A stretch of 64,000 nt of DNA, taken from Burkholderiaceae bacterium 26. Lineage in GTDB: Bacteria > Pseudomonadota > Gammaproteobacteria > Burkholderiales > Burkholderiaceae. The translations under genes and the position numbers were made by a program. The notes under the pieces are model-generated. The model did not search any database and had not been told where the DNA came from. It saw only the letters and a list, made by a program, of their open reading frames with translations. The stretch is taken from the NCBI GenBank assembly GCA_000955795.1, contig JYOB01000002.1:173682-237681 (forward strand), in the 5' to 3' direction. Positions 39,913 through 50,136 of this stretch are shown piece after piece (the first letter of the stretch is position 1; every line of letters begins with the position of its first letter).

Positions 39913-39947
39913 GCTAAAAAAAAGCGCAGCCGAAGCCGCGCTTTTTT
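39913..39947. terminator. Bidirectional terminator between the Na/Pi gene and uvrA
   Basis: A/T-flanked stem with arms AAAAAAGCGC / GCGCTTTTTT. On the minus strand it is capped by a TTCG tetraloop with GC pairs and a G-U pair, so it is strongest for uvrA; on the plus strand it has one A-C mismatch. Confidence 0.88.
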
Positions 39948-39965
39948 GTTGCCGGATGACCGCGC

Positions 39966-42830
39966 TCACTTCCGCTTGAGCAGCGGCGCGAGGTATTTGC
40001 CGGTAAAGCTTGCCTTGCTCTTCGCCACATCCTCGGGAGTGCCCTTGGCGATGATCTGCCCACCGCCGGCACCGCCTTCGGGCCCGAGATCTAGCAGCCA
40101 GTCCGCCGTTTTGATCACGTCGAGGTTGTGCTCGATGATCACGATCGTATTGCCGTGATCGCGCAGCTTGTAAATGACCTTCAGCAGCAGCTCGATATCG
40201 TGGAAGTGCAGGCCGGTGGTCGGCTCATCCAGGATGTAGAGCGTGCGGCCTGTGTCTCGCTTCGATAGCTCCAGCGACAGCTTCACGCGCTGCGCCTCGC
40301 CGCCCGACAGCGTGGTCGCCGATTGCCCCAGCCGGATGTAGCCCAGGCCCACATCCAGCAGCGTCTGCAGCTTGCGGCGCACCACGGGCACCGGCGCGAA
40401 GAACTCGTGCGCCTGCTCCACCGTCATCTCCAGCACTTCGGTGATGTTCTTGCCCTTGTAGAGCACTTCCAGCGTTTCACGGTTGTAGCGCTTGCCGTGG
40501 CACACGTCGCATGGCACATACACGTCGGGCAGGAAGTGCATCTCGACCTTGAGCACGCCGTCGCCCTGGCACGCTTCACAGCGGCCGCCCTTGACGTTGA
40601 AGGAGAAGCGGCCGGGGTCATACCCGCGCTCCTTGGCCGACGGCACGCCGGCAAACAGCTCGCGGATCGGCGTGAACAGGCCCGTGTAGGTGGCCGGGTT
40701 CGAGCGGGGCGTGCGGCCAATCGGCGATTGGTCGACGTTGATGACCTTGTCGAAATGCTCCAGACCGTCGATGCGATCGTGCGCTGCGGGCTCCGGCGTC
40801 GAGCCGTACAGATGGCGTGCCACCGCGTGGTAAAGCGTGTCGTTGATCAGCGTCGACTTGCCCGAACCCGACACGCCCGTGATGCACGTCAGCAGCCCCA
40901 CCGGAATGTCCGCCGACACATTCTTCAAGTTGTTGCCGCTGGCGTTGATGATGCGCAGCCAGCGCTCTTCATCGGGCGCCGTGCGCTGCTTGGGCACCTC
41001 GATGCGGCGCTTGCCCGACAAGTAGTCGCCCGTCAGTGACGCCGGCGATTGCTCGACTTGCTGGGGTGTGCCCTCGGCGATGATCTGGCCGCCGTGCACG
41101 CCGGCACCGGGGCCGATGTCGACCACGTAGTCCGACGCGCGGATCATGTCTTCATCGTGCTCCACCACCAGCACCGAGTTGCCGAGATCGCGCAGGTGCT
41201 TGAGCGTGCCGATCAGCCGATCGTTGTCGCGCTGGTGCAGGCCAATGGATGGCTCGTCCAGCACGTACATCACGCCGGTCAGGCCCGAGCCGATCTGCGA
41301 CGCCAGCCGAATGCGCTGTGCCTCGCCGCCCGAGAGCGTATCGGCGCTGCGCTCCAGCGACAGGTAATCGAGCCCGACGTTGTTCAGGAAGTTCAGCCGC
41401 GCGGTGATCTCCTTGACGATCTTGTCGGCAATCTCGCGCTTGGCGCCGTGCATGTTCAGCGTCAGGAAATACGTAAGCGCATCGCGCAGTGGCCAGCCGT
41501 TGATCTCGTAGATGCCGCGTGCCTGCTCGGCTTCGCCAATCTTGACGAAGCGCGCTTCGCGGCGCAGGCGGGTGCCGTGGCACTCCGGGCACTGCTGGTT
41601 GTTCTGGTACTTGGCCAGCTCCTCGCGCACGGCGATGGAGTCGGTCTCTTTGTAGCGCCGCTCCAGGTTGGGGATGATCCCCTCGAACGCGTGCTCGCGC
41701 ACCGTGGTCTTGCCGCGCTCGTTGATGTACGTGAACGGAATCTGTTGCGTGCCCGAGCCGTGCAACACGACCTGCTGGGTCTCAGGCGGCAGGTCTTCAA
41801 ACGCGACATCGATGTCGACGTCATAGAACGCCGCCAGGCTCTGCAGCATCTGGAAGTAAAACTGGTTGCGGCGATCCCAACCCTTGATGGCGCCAGAAGC
41901 GAGCGACAGATTCGGAAAGGCCACCACGCGCTTCGGATCGAAGAAGGTGATCTGGCCCAGGCCGTCGCAGTGGGGGCAGGCGCCCATCGGGTTGTTGAAC
42001 GAGAACAGCCGCGGCTCCAGCTCCTGCAGCGAATACGAGCAGATCGGGCAGGCGAACTTGGAGCTGAAGCCGTGCTCCTTGCCCGTGTCCATTTCCAGCG
42101 CGATGGCGCGGCCGTCTGCTAGGCGCAGCGCGGTTTCGAACGACTCGGCCAAGCGCTGCTTGAGTTCGGGGTTGACCTTCACGCGGTCGACCACGACCTC
42201 GATCGAATGTTTGTCGTTCTTCTTGAGCTTGGGCAGGTTGTCGACTTCGTAGACTTTTGCTTCGGCCTCGTGCGCGGTACCGCCGCCCGAGCGGATGCGA
42301 AAGCGCACGAAACCCTGTGCCTGCATCGCTTCAAACAGGTCGACGTGTTCGCCTTTGCGGTTGGCCACCACCGGCGCCAGGATCATCAGCTTGGTGTCCG
42401 CCGGCAGCGCCAGCACGGCATCCACCATTTGCGACACGCTTTGCGCTTCCAGCGGCTGGCCGTGATCGGGGCAGTAAGGCGTACCGGCGCGCGCATACAG
42501 CAGGCGCAGGTAGTCGTGGATCTCGGTAACGGTGCCGACTGTGGAGCGTGGGTTGTGGCTGGTGGCCTTCTGCTCGATGGAAATGGCCGGCGACAGACCT
42601 TCGATCAGGTCAACGTCGGGTTTTTCCATCAGTTGCAGGAATTGCCGGGCATACGCCGACAGCGATTCCACGTAGCGCCGCTGCCCCTCCGCATACAGCG
42701 TGTCGAACGCGAGCGACGACTTGCCCGACCCCGAAAGCCCGGTGATCACGATCAACTGGTTGCGCGGCAGATCGAGGTTGATGTTCTTCAGGTTGTGGGT
42801 GCGGGCCCCACGAATCTTGATTTCGTCCAT
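39966..42830 (-). CDS. uvrA: Excinuclease ABC subunit A
   Basis: A 954-residue nucleotide excision repair ATPase. Two ABC halves are seen with Walker [15 protein letters not shown] and [14 protein letters not shown] and two signatures ([24 protein letters not shown]). Zinc modules include C-x2-C pairs [11 protein letters not shown]...CPHCDGLG and CEACQGDG...[10 protein letters not shown]. Length and start are standard. It is divergent from the MFS gene. No SOS box was recognised in the divergent region, although uvrA is SOS-regulated in many bacteria. Confidence 0.99.
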   Translation of the reverse strand: MDEIKIRGARTHNLKNINLDLPRNQLIVITGLSGSGKSSLAFDTLYAEGQRRYVESLSAYARQFLQLMEKPDVDLIEGLSPAISIEQKATSHNPRSTVGTVTEIHDYLRLLYARAGTPYCPDHGQPLEAQSVSQMVDAVLALPADTKLMILAPVVANRKGEHVDLFEAMQAQGFVRFRIRSGGGTAHEAEAKVYEVDNLPKLKKNDKHSIEVVVDRVKVNPELKQRLAESFETALRLADGRAIALEMDTGKEHGFSSKFACPICSYSLQELEPRLFSFNNPMGACPHCDGLGQITFFDPKRVVAFPNLSLASGAIKGWDRRNQFYFQMLQSLAAFYDVDIDVAFEDLPPETQQVVLHGSGTQQIPFTYINERGKTTVREHAFEGIIPNLERRYKETDSIAVREELAKYQNNQQCPECHGTRLRREARFVKIGEAEQARGIYEINGWPLRDALTYFLTLNMHGAKREIADKIVKEITARLNFLNNVGLDYLSLERSADTLSGGEAQRIRLASQIGSGLTGVMYVLDEPSIGLHQRDNDRLIGTLKHLRDLGNSVLVVEHDEDMIRASDYVVDIGPGAGVHGGQIIAEGTPQQVEQSPASLTGDYLSGKRRIEVPKQRTAPDEERWLRIINASGNNLKNVSADIPVGLLTCITGVSGSGKSTLINDTLYHAVARHLYGSTPEPAAHDRIDGLEHFDKVINVDQSPIGRTPRSNPATYTGLFTPIRELFAGVPSAKERGYDPGRFSFNVKGGRCEACQGDGVLKVEMHFLPDVYVPCDVCHGKRYNRETLEVLYKGKNITEVLEMTVEQAHEFFAPVPVVRRKLQTLLDVGLGYIRLGQSATTLSGGEAQRVKLSLELSKRDTGRTLYILDEPTTGLHFHDIELLLKVIYKLRDHGNTIVIIEHNLDVIKTADWLLDLGPEGGAGGGQIIAKGTPEDVAKSKASFTGKYLAPLLKRK

Positions 42831-43032
42831 GTGCGGCTGAGTGCTGCTGAATGCGGCGTCGGAGTGCAGACCGCCTGCGGCAATCGGCGGGAGGCGTGGA
42901 AAAGGGTAAGCCTGCTAATATACCGAACTTCGGTTTTGCTGGTATCTGCTCCCGGATGGGGCAATCCGTGAAACCGTTCAAGTGTCCTTGTCGCCGCTTT
43001 TTCTTTCTGGTTTTTGCGGCGGTTTCCGCACC

Positions 43033-44238
43033 ATGACCTCCGCCTCCCCATCCATGACTTCCGCTTCCGGCCGCATGAACGGCCTTGAGCTGCGCGCGGC
43101 CGCTTCGCTGGCCGGCATCTTCGCGCTGCGCATGTTGGGTTTGTTCATGATCATGCCGGTCTTCGCGGTATTCGCGAAAACGCTGCCCGACGGCAACAAC
43201 ACCCAACTCGTCGCCTTCGCCATCGGCGTATATGGCCTCACGCAGGCGGTGCTCTATATCCCCTACGGCTGGCTATCGGATCGCTTCGGACGCAAGCCCG
43301 TCATCGTCACGGGCCTGGTGATCTTTGCGGTGGGCAGCCTGGTGGCGGCGTTTTCGCACAGCGTCGCCGGCATCGCCGTGGGGCGTGCCATCCAGGGCGC
43401 GGGCGCGATCTCGTCGGCGGTGATCGCCTTCGTGGCCGATCTCACGCGCGAGGAGCATCGCACCAAGGCCATGGCCATGATCGGCGGCAGCATCGGCTTG
43501 TCGTTTGCCGTGGCCATCGTGAGTGCGCCAATCATCTTCCGCTGGGTCGGCATGCCAGGCATGTTCACGGCGATTGGCGTGCTGGCCATCGTCGCCATCG
43601 GCGTGGTGGTGTGGGTGGTGCCCAACCCGCCGCGGCCGCCCGAGCATGTGAAAGCGCCGTTCCGCGAAGTTTTGCGCAACCCTGAACTGCTGCGCCTGAA
43701 CTTTGGCGTGTTCGCCCTGCATGCCACGCAGACGGCGTTGTTCGTCGTGCTGCCGCACATGCTGGAAGCCGCCGGCTTGCCGGTTGATTCGCACTGGAAG
43801 ATCTACCTGCCGGTGATGGGCGTGTCGTTCGTGCTCATGGTGCCGGCCATCATTGCCGCCGAGAAGCGCGGCAAGATGAAGATCGTGCTGCTGTCGGCCG
43901 TGGCGCTGGTGATGGTGGCGCAAGTAGCTCTGGGCGAGGTCAATCCGACGCTCGCCGCGCTGGCGATCGCTCTGCTGGTCTACTTCCTCGGTTTCAACGT
44001 GCTGGAAGCGTCGCAGCCGTCGCTGGTGTCGAAGTACGCGCCGGGCGTGCGCAAGGGGGCGGCCATGGGCGTGTACAACACGACGCAGGCGCTGGGCCTG
44101 TTTGCGGGCGGAGCTGGCGGCGGCTGGATTCTGCTGCACGCGGGGCAGCATGCTGTATTCCTAAGCTGCGCTGCGCTGGTTTTTGCCTGGCTTATAATTG
44201 CGAGCCCCATGCAGATGCCGGCGCTGCGCCGACACTAA
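43033..44238 (+). CDS. MFS transporter (drug/metabolite efflux type)
   Basis: A 401-residue 12-helix transporter. Motif A is GWLSDRFGRKPVI between helices 2 and 3, and motif C-like GRAIQGAGAISSAVIAFVADLT follows. The start is ambiguous: MTSASPS (43033) is used, with MNGLELR a possible later start and a GTG at 42982 earlier. The substrate is unknown. It is the normal neighbour between uvrA and ssb. The ssb promoter probably lies in its last 50 bases. Confidence 0.88.
   Translation: MTSASPSMTSASGRMNGLELRAAASLAGIFALRMLGLFMIMPVFAVFAKTLPDGNNTQLVAFAIGVYGLTQAVLYIPYGWLSDRFGRKPVIVTGLVIFAVGSLVAAFSHSVAGIAVGRAIQGAGAISSAVIAFVADLTREEHRTKAMAMIGGSIGLSFAVAIVSAPIIFRWVGMPGMFTAIGVLAIVAIGVVVWVVPNPPRPPEHVKAPFREVLRNPELLRLNFGVFALHATQTALFVVLPHMLEAAGLPVDSHWKIYLPVMGVSFVLMVPAIIAAEKRGKMKIVLLSAVALVMVAQVALGEVNPTLAALAIALLVYFLGFNVLEASQPSLVSKYAPGVRKGAAMGVYNTTQALGLFAGGAGGGWILLHAGQHAVFLSCAALVFAWLIIASPMQMPALRRH
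44193..44198 (+). promoter_or_regulatory. Putative -10 element for ssb
   Basis: TATAAT lies inside the 3' end of the MFS gene, 86 bases before the ssb ATG. No good -35 match is seen at 17 bases, so this is a tentative promoter. Confidence 0.35.
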
Positions 44239-44283
44239 CCCGGGCCCACGGCGGCATCACTTCAATTACCTTCGGAAACTCAT

Positions 44284-44865
44284 ATGGCGTCCGTCAACAA
44301 AGTCATCATCGTCGGCAATCTCGGCGCCGATCCTGAAACGCGTTACATGCCCAGCGGCGACGCTGTCACCAACATTCGCGTGGCAACCACCGACCGTTAC
44401 AAGGACAAGGCCAGCGGCGAAATGAAGGAAGCCACCGAATGGCACCGCATTGCCTTCTTCGGCCGCCTGGCTGAAATCGCCGGCGAATACCTGAAGAAAG
44501 GCTCGTCGGTCTACATCGAAGGCCGCCTCAAGACCCGCCAGTGGGAAAAGGACGGCCAGAAGCAATACAGCACCGAGATCGTCGCAGACCAAATGCAGAT
44601 GCTCGGCGGCCGCGGTAGTGAGGGCGGCGGCAGCGGTGGCGGTGGTGCTGGCTACTCGCGCGGTGGTGAAGGCGGCGGTGGTGGCGGCGGCTACGGCGGT
44701 GGCCGCAGCCAAGGCCAAGGCCAAGGCCAAGGCCAAGGCCAAGGCCAAGGCCAAGGCGGTGGCTACTCGCGTGGCGGCGAAGGCGGTGGTCAGGGCGGCG
44801 GTGCACGCCGTCAGCCTGCACCGTCGAACGGCTTTGAGGATATGGACGACGATATTCCGTTCTAG
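44284..44865 (+). CDS. ssb: Single-stranded DNA-binding protein
   Basis: A 193-residue SSB. The OB fold covers residues 1-110 ([57 protein letters not shown]). A glycine/glutamine-rich linker of about 70 residues follows, then the acidic tip EDMDDDIPF that binds repair and replication partners. The linker includes an 8-unit QG run encoded by an exact 6-bp repeat. A terminator follows and the accessory island begins just beyond it. Confidence 0.98.
   Translation: MASVNKVIIVGNLGADPETRYMPSGDAVTNIRVATTDRYKDKASGEMKEATEWHRIAFFGRLAEIAGEYLKKGSSVYIEGRLKTRQWEKDGQKQYSTEIVADQMQMLGGRGSEGGGSGGGGAGYSRGGEGGGGGGGYGGGRSQGQGQGQGQGQGQGQGGGYSRGGEGGGQGGGARRQPAPSNGFEDMDDDIPF
44710..44757. repeat. Exact 6-bp microsatellite inside the ssb linker
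   Basis: CAAGGC is repeated eight times without change and encodes alternating Gln-Gly in the SSB linker. Unit gain or loss would change linker length by two residues without shifting the frame. Confidence 0.9.
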
Positions 44866-45253
44866 TGAGTCGTTTTAGGACGGTGTAACTAACTAGCCTG
44901 CAGCCCTTTGGGTTGCAGGCTTTTTTGTTGTTTACGTTTTTTGGGGGTGGGTTGGACTTGCAGTAAACCGGGCAGTTTCTATTGTGTAAACAATCCCGTA
45001 GGGCGGCGGTGCTTTGACGGGGTTGCTGGAGATGCCTTCCGTCAGCATGGGGCCGGCTGAAGTGCTTCCTGGTGGAGCAGACCAATTTTCAGTGCCCTAG
45101 CGTTGACGTGCTGCAATCGGTCCACGAGTTGGTTATCAAGCACATCTGCGCGGGCCGTGCCGCTGGCAGGCGGCGTCAGGTCAGTGGACCGACCGCCTTT
45201 GTTCGGGCCGCACACCTGCTATTGAGCGGGGTCTTTTACTGCGGAGTGGGGCG
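44866..45253. other. Intergenic region holding the ssb terminator and the left island edge
   Basis: No gene is supported. The ssb terminator is at 44895-44927. Directly after it, three GTAAAC-type hexamers occur within 60 bases: TTGTTTAC (44928-44935), GTAAAC in CAGTAAACCG (44963-44968) and GTAAACAA (44986-44993). The first and last form an 8-bp inverted repeat. They could be recombinase binding sites at the end of the element. The rest shows nothing clear. Confidence 0.55.
44895..44927 (+). terminator. Intrinsic terminator of ssb
   Basis: Stem GCCTGCAGCCC / GGGTTGCAGGC with loop TTT (one G-U pair) followed by TTTTTTG. Confidence 0.9.
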
Positions 45254-46552
45254 ATGACGGTGCGCTACACAATCAAGCAGCCTCTCTTTGCATCCGGCGA
45301 ACGCTTTCCGATGCTGGTGGACCGCCAGACCGGCTCCCCGCTGTTTGATCCGACGGTCTTTACGCTGACCGAATTCCGGATGTGCAATCGGGCCAGTGCC
45401 ACCATCGAGCAGGTGCTGCGCGCGCTGATGCTCTTTCATCTGTTTTGCGACAAACACCAGATCGATCTCCTTGCCAACATGCGGGACGGGCGGTTGTTGG
45501 AGCTGGGTGACATCGACGCGTTGGTTCGGTTATGCCGTCTTCCGATGACGGAGGTGGAGCGGCCAGGGGAGGCACGCCCATCCCAGCCAGTCAGGACGAA
45601 GACTTCCTCCCTTGAGCATTATCGGGCTGGCCCGAAGGCGAGCAAGGCGATTCCACACGTCATCGGCCACCATGCGGCCACACGTCTACGCTACATCGCT
45701 CGATACATTGGATGGCTGGCGGATCGGCGTATTCAACACCTGGGCGCCAGTCATCCGATGCGTGCGCCGCTGCGCCTGGCGAAGGACCTCACCGTCCAAG
45801 GACTCCTCACTCGGATCCCAACCGATAAGACGCGCGGCAAGAAACGCAACAGCGCTCACCGGCGTAAAGCTCTCGACGAAGCGGCGCAAGAGCGTCTTTG
45901 GCAGGTGATCGCTAGGCACTCGCAAGAGAACCCATGGAAGGGCCGCCACGTCAGGGCGCGCAACGACCTGATCGTTCGGTGGTTCATGGGGCTCGGCATA
46001 CGGCGTGGTGAGCTCCTTGGCATACGTGTCACCGATATCGATTTCCGCACGAACCAAGTGGTGATTGCCCGGCGCGCGGATGACCTTGACGACCCGCGGC
46101 CACACGAGCCGAACGCCAAAACCCTGGCTCGCTTGCTGCCGCTCAGCGACGATTTGGCACGACGCACACGCCAATACATTCTGGAGGAGCGACGTCGCTG
46201 CCCACGAGCGCGGCAGCATGCGTTCTTGTTTGTGGCCAATGGTGGAGCGCCCCTCTCCTTGCGGGGATTGAACGGGGTCTTCAGCAGGCTGAGCAACCAG
46301 TGCCCTGAACTCCCCAAGATCTTTCCGCATTTGTTCCGGCACACCTACAACTACAACTTCTCGAAGATTGCAGATGAACGGCACTTAAATTCGGAGCGGG
46401 AGAAGAAGGTGCGGTCCCATCTCATGGGCTGGTCGGAGACGTCCGGTTCGGCTGAGGAGTACACCTACCGAGAGACCGAACGAGAGGGTCGAGAAGCGTC
46501 GTTGCAACTGCAGGAGAAGATGGGAAAACCACGTCATGACGGTGCACAGTAG
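45254..46552 (+). CDS. Tyrosine recombinase, first of three
   Basis: A 432-residue site-specific recombinase. Catalytic features: the box I arginine in GIRRGELLGIRVTDID, HxxR-H in PHLFRHTYNYNFS, and a candidate nucleophile tyrosine in AEEYTYRET. A lysine/arginine-rich middle (TRGKKRNSAHRRKALD) separates the N-terminal core-binding domain. The stop overlaps the next gene by 17 bases. Tandem recombinase operons of this kind occur in Tn554-like, RIT and GMT-type mobile elements; the exact class was not tested. Confidence 0.85.
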   Translation: MTVRYTIKQPLFASGERFPMLVDRQTGSPLFDPTVFTLTEFRMCNRASATIEQVLRALMLFHLFCDKHQIDLLANMRDGRLLELGDIDALVRLCRLPMTEVERPGEARPSQPVRTKTSSLEHYRAGPKASKAIPHVIGHHAATRLRYIARYIGWLADRRIQHLGASHPMRAPLRLAKDLTVQGLLTRIPTDKTRGKKRNSAHRRKALDEAAQERLWQVIARHSQENPWKGRHVRARNDLIVRWFMGLGIRRGELLGIRVTDIDFRTNQVVIARRADDLDDPRPHEPNAKTLARLLPLSDDLARRTRQYILEERRRCPRARQHAFLFVANGGAPLSLRGLNGVFSRLSNQCPELPKIFPHLFRHTYNYNFSKIADERHLNSEREKKVRSHLMGWSETSGSAEEYTYRETEREGREASLQLQEKMGKPRHDGAQ

Positions 46553-48089
46553 CAGCGCTCCTGTCGGCGATCCACAGTACGTTGGGCTTCTTCCCAAGAC
46601 TGCCACGGCGCGCGGTGGCTGTGTGTTCGAGCCTAGAAGCGACGTCTGGAAGCTGAGAGAAGGAACGTACGAGGTCACGCTCCGATTTAACAAACTTCCT
46701 CAGTCAACGGCCGATTTTTCGGTGGCATTCAAGACTGTATTGCTTTGGTATGCGGAAAATCGGGCTGCACAGTATGTGACCTCCTTGTTCTATCGCAGCA
46801 AGAAGCTTTTCTTGTTCAAGTCTAGTATCTCAGGGAAGCCCTTGTCCGAAATCACAGACGTCGACCTTCTCAATTACAAGAGCAATATTGGACCGGACCG
46901 GGAATGGTACTTAGGGACATTGTCAGGGTTCCTGGAGCAATGGGCACTTCTGGGACTAAACGGTGTCACGGAGAGCGCGCTTTTACTTCTTACCCAACTA
47001 CGGCTGAAGGGCTGTCCGAAAGGTGTTGCGATTGCAACGATGGACCCAACCGACGGGCCACTTACCGCGCTCGAACTTGAGGCCATACAAGCAGCCTTGA
47101 ATATTACGTACGCGAGCAACAGCGTCAGCCTCGATGATTATGTCCTGTGCTGGTTACTGATGGCATTGGGTCAGAGGACAAAGCAGTACGCGGCATTGAG
47201 GGTTTCCGACATCAGGCCGGTCCCTGCGGGCGACGGCTCGTTGACTTACGTTTTGAGGATGCCCAGGGCAAAAACGGGCTCGAGCGACCCCCGAGCAGAG
47301 TTTAAAGATCGTGTACTAAGCCCAGATTTAGGGCCCCTCGTGATGAAACAAGCGGCTCAAGTCAAGGCACGCTTTGTTGGCGTATTGGTAGACGTGGAGG
47401 AAGCGCCAATGTTTCCCGGCAAGTTGGTGGACGAGCCGATTGCTGGGTATGAATACCATCGGACGTCAGATCAACTCCGCGACCGGATCATCTCAACTTT
47501 GAGCAAACTGCTGGTCAGCTCTGAGCGCACGGGTGACCTGGTTCACATAGGCCCTCGGCGATTCCGATCGACAATAGGTACCAGGGCAGCCGAAGAAGGC
47601 TACGGCGAACTGGTGATCGCGGAGTTGCTGGACCATTCAGACACGCAAAATGTTGGGGTCTATGTGCGCGCCACACCGGCGATTGTCGAGCGCATTGATC
47701 GTGCGCTGGCCATGAACGTTGCGTCAATGGCGCAGGCCTTTGCCGGGACGCTGATCGACGGCCCTGAGGAGGCGTCCAGGGCGGACGATCCGAGTAGCCG
47801 AATTCGCGCACCAGCGATCACGGGGAACTTTGCCGCGATTTCCAGCTGTGGGAAACACGGCTTTTGCGGATTCCTCAAGCCCATTGCCTGCTACACCTGC
47901 AAGAGCTTCGAGCCTTGGTTGGATGGGCCGCATGAACAGGTGCTGGAGTATTTGCTCGCAGAGCGCGAACGCCTCTTCAAGGTCGACAAACGTATCGCTT
48001 GCGTGAACGATCGGACCATCTTCGCGGTGGCTGAGGTTATTCAGCGCTGCGACACTGAACATCTCGTAAGACAAGAATCACATGGCTGA
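46536..48089 (+). CDS. Tyrosine recombinase-like protein, second of three
   Basis: A 517-residue protein with a recombinase catalytic region around residues 200-390: box I LGQRTKQYAALRVSDI, a box II in which the usual HxxR is RRFR (PRRFRSTIGT), and LLDHSDTQNVGVYVRAT carrying the box III histidine and candidate tyrosine. The altered first histidine may lower activity. The C-terminal part has a cysteine cluster (CGKHGFC...CYTC) suggesting zinc binding. Overlaps exist with both neighbours (17 and 8 bases). Confidence 0.75.
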   Translation: MTVHSSSAPVGDPQYVGLLPKTATARGGCVFEPRSDVWKLREGTYEVTLRFNKLPQSTADFSVAFKTVLLWYAENRAAQYVTSLFYRSKKLFLFKSSISGKPLSEITDVDLLNYKSNIGPDREWYLGTLSGFLEQWALLGLNGVTESALLLLTQLRLKGCPKGVAIATMDPTDGPLTALELEAIQAALNITYASNSVSLDDYVLCWLLMALGQRTKQYAALRVSDIRPVPAGDGSLTYVLRMPRAKTGSSDPRAEFKDRVLSPDLGPLVMKQAAQVKARFVGVLVDVEEAPMFPGKLVDEPIAGYEYHRTSDQLRDRIISTLSKLLVSSERTGDLVHIGPRRFRSTIGTRAAEEGYGELVIAELLDHSDTQNVGVYVRATPAIVERIDRALAMNVASMAQAFAGTLIDGPEEASRADDPSSRIRAPAITGNFAAISSCGKHGFCGFLKPIACYTCKSFEPWLDGPHEQVLEYLLAERERLFKVDKRIACVNDRTIFAVAEVIQRCDTEHLVRQESHG

Positions 48090-50136
48090 CGTGTTCACGT
48101 TTATGCCTCGGGTCGAGGCCGATGCCAGTGAGAATATGGCTCGCTTTGTCGAGCTATGCCGAACGCGATTGACTGTGTTTGGGCAGTCGCTGCCTTTCGA
48201 TGAGGATGTGTGGGATGTATCGGACACCGTCCATATCAAAGGCAAACATCATGCGGTGCTCGTCGTGTTCAGCAATTTCGAGACGGCGAAGAAAAAACGC
48301 GGTCGGGTCATGATGAGTGAGCCGTTTAAAGCGTTCGCAAAGTCGTACATTCGCTACCAACACGCCATGCGGCCGACGAAGAACATCAGTCAGCGCGTGG
48401 CCGCGTTGCGGTCGCTGGAGGCTGCGCTCAAGGAAGTGGGCACCTCGGATCCGGTTCAGATTACTGCCCAGATTTTCAATCGGGCAGTACAACTGCTGAG
48501 AGAAAGTTTAACCGGGGCTACCGCCTACCGGACGGCTGGTCAGCTGGAACTGGTTGCCCGTTTCCTTACGGACCACAACCTGGTGATCGTTCCCATGCAA
48601 TGGCGCAGTTCGCTCCCTCGGCCTATCGATACCGAGCGGGTTGGCAAGGAGGCCGATGAGCGCCGCGCCGCGAAGATGCCGAGTGAGGCGGCGCTGGAGT
48701 CTTTGCCGAAGATATTTCGTCTGGCGGCGGGAACTGGCGACGTGCTGGTGTCTTCTGTGGCCGCGATTCTCTGCGCCGCGCCAGACCGCATTTCAGAAGT
48801 GCTTGAGTTACCCGCGGACTGCGAAGTCCGCCAGTCAGTCAAGGAATCCGGTGCAAATGCTTACGGGTTGAGATGGTGGCCAGCTAAGGGCGCTGAGCCC
48901 ATGGTGAAGTGGATCATCCCGTCGATGACCAGTGTTGTTGAGGAGGCGATCGGAAAGATACGGAAGGTCACGAACGAGGCACGACGGATCGCACGCTGGT
49001 ACGAATTGAATCCCGACAAAATCTATCTTTCCGAGGATGTCGAGCACTTTCGCGATGCGGAGTGGCTCAGCATGGCAGACGTTGGACAGATCGTCTTTGC
49101 TGTGCCCGTATCGAATAACACAGCCTGGGCCTGGTGCAGGACAAACGCGGTTCCAACTCGGGCACGAGGGAGAAAGATCTATGTTCGCTTCTCCGACGTA
49201 GAGGCAGCAGTATTGAACATGCTTCCCCGTGGGTTTCCAGTCGCGCATCGAACCAACGGGATGGCGTACAGCCAGACGCTCCTGGTACTGCAGCGAAATG
49301 AGCTGCACGAGAGTAGGGCCACAATGCGCAGTGCTATTGAGGCGGTCTCATATCTTCAGATTCGTGATCGGCTCGGCGGTCGGTCGGAGTTCGGCATCGA
49401 ATCACTATTTGAGCGCTACGGCTTCTATGAACCGGATGGCAGCAACATTCGTGTAACGCCCCACCAGTTCCGCCATTACCTGAACACGCTCGCGCAGATC
49501 GGCGGCTTGAGTCAGCTCGATATTGCGAAATGGTCGGGAAGAAAGGATGTCAGGCAGAACCGAGCCTACGACCATGAGACGCCGCAGGCCATCGTCGAAC
49601 GGATTCGATCGGTCGTGCGGGAGGACACGCGGCTGTCCGGGCCGGTGGCGACACGACCACGAGCCGCATTGATCCCGCGGGACGAGTTTGCGCGGTTGAA
49701 AGTTGTCACAGCGCACACGACGGATTTCGGCTATTGCATCCACGACTATGTGATGTCGCCCTGCCAATTGCATCGGGATTGCCTGAACTGCGGTGAGCAG
49801 GTCTGCATCAAGGGGGATGCGGAAAAGGAGGCCAGAATTCGGCAGGCGCATGCAGAGGCACGGCGACTGCTGGTACAGGCGGAGCAAGCCGAGCGCGAAG
49901 GTGAGTTCGGCGCGCGCGAATGGGTGGAGCATCACCGTCTTCTAGTGGACCGCCTGAACGGACTCGTGGACATCCTGGATGACCCCAAAATTCTGCGGGG
50001 GGCAGTGATTCAACTCAGGCCCGCTGACATGCCATCGCGGCTCGAACACGCGGCGCAAGCCAGGGCGCGTCTGTTGGGGCTGGAGGATGATCTATCGCCA
50101 CCGCGACTCCCGCGGCCCAGCGGGGAGGCCACATGA
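48082..50136 (+). CDS. Large tyrosine recombinase, third of three
   Basis: A 684-residue recombinase. Box I is probably DRISEVLELP, box II HQFRHYLNTLAQ, and the tyrosine lies in NRAYDHETP. A C-terminal cysteine-rich zinc-binding region (CIHDYVMSPCQLHRDCLNC) precedes a charged coiled coil of about 100 residues. The size and tail resemble the TnpB-type partner of Tn554-like systems. Its stop overlaps the ATG of the next gene (ATGA). Confidence 0.82.
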   Translation: MADVFTFMPRVEADASENMARFVELCRTRLTVFGQSLPFDEDVWDVSDTVHIKGKHHAVLVVFSNFETAKKKRGRVMMSEPFKAFAKSYIRYQHAMRPTKNISQRVAALRSLEAALKEVGTSDPVQITAQIFNRAVQLLRESLTGATAYRTAGQLELVARFLTDHNLVIVPMQWRSSLPRPIDTERVGKEADERRAAKMPSEAALESLPKIFRLAAGTGDVLVSSVAAILCAAPDRISEVLELPADCEVRQSVKESGANAYGLRWWPAKGAEPMVKWIIPSMTSVVEEAIGKIRKVTNEARRIARWYELNPDKIYLSEDVEHFRDAEWLSMADVGQIVFAVPVSNNTAWAWCRTNAVPTRARGRKIYVRFSDVEAAVLNMLPRGFPVAHRTNGMAYSQTLLVLQRNELHESRATMRSAIEAVSYLQIRDRLGGRSEFGIESLFERYGFYEPDGSNIRVTPHQFRHYLNTLAQIGGLSQLDIAKWSGRKDVRQNRAYDHETPQAIVERIRSVVREDTRLSGPVATRPRAALIPRDEFARLKVVTAHTTDFGYCIHDYVMSPCQLHRDCLNCGEQVCIKGDAEKEARIRQAHAEARRLLVQAEQAEREGEFGAREWVEHHRLLVDRLNGLVDILDDPKILRGAVIQLRPADMPSRLEHAAQARARLLGLEDDLSPPRLPRPSGEAT

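Noticed and set aside
42831-43032. SOS box in the uvrA divergent region
   Set aside because: No CTGT-N8-ACAG-type sequence was found between uvrA and the MFS gene.
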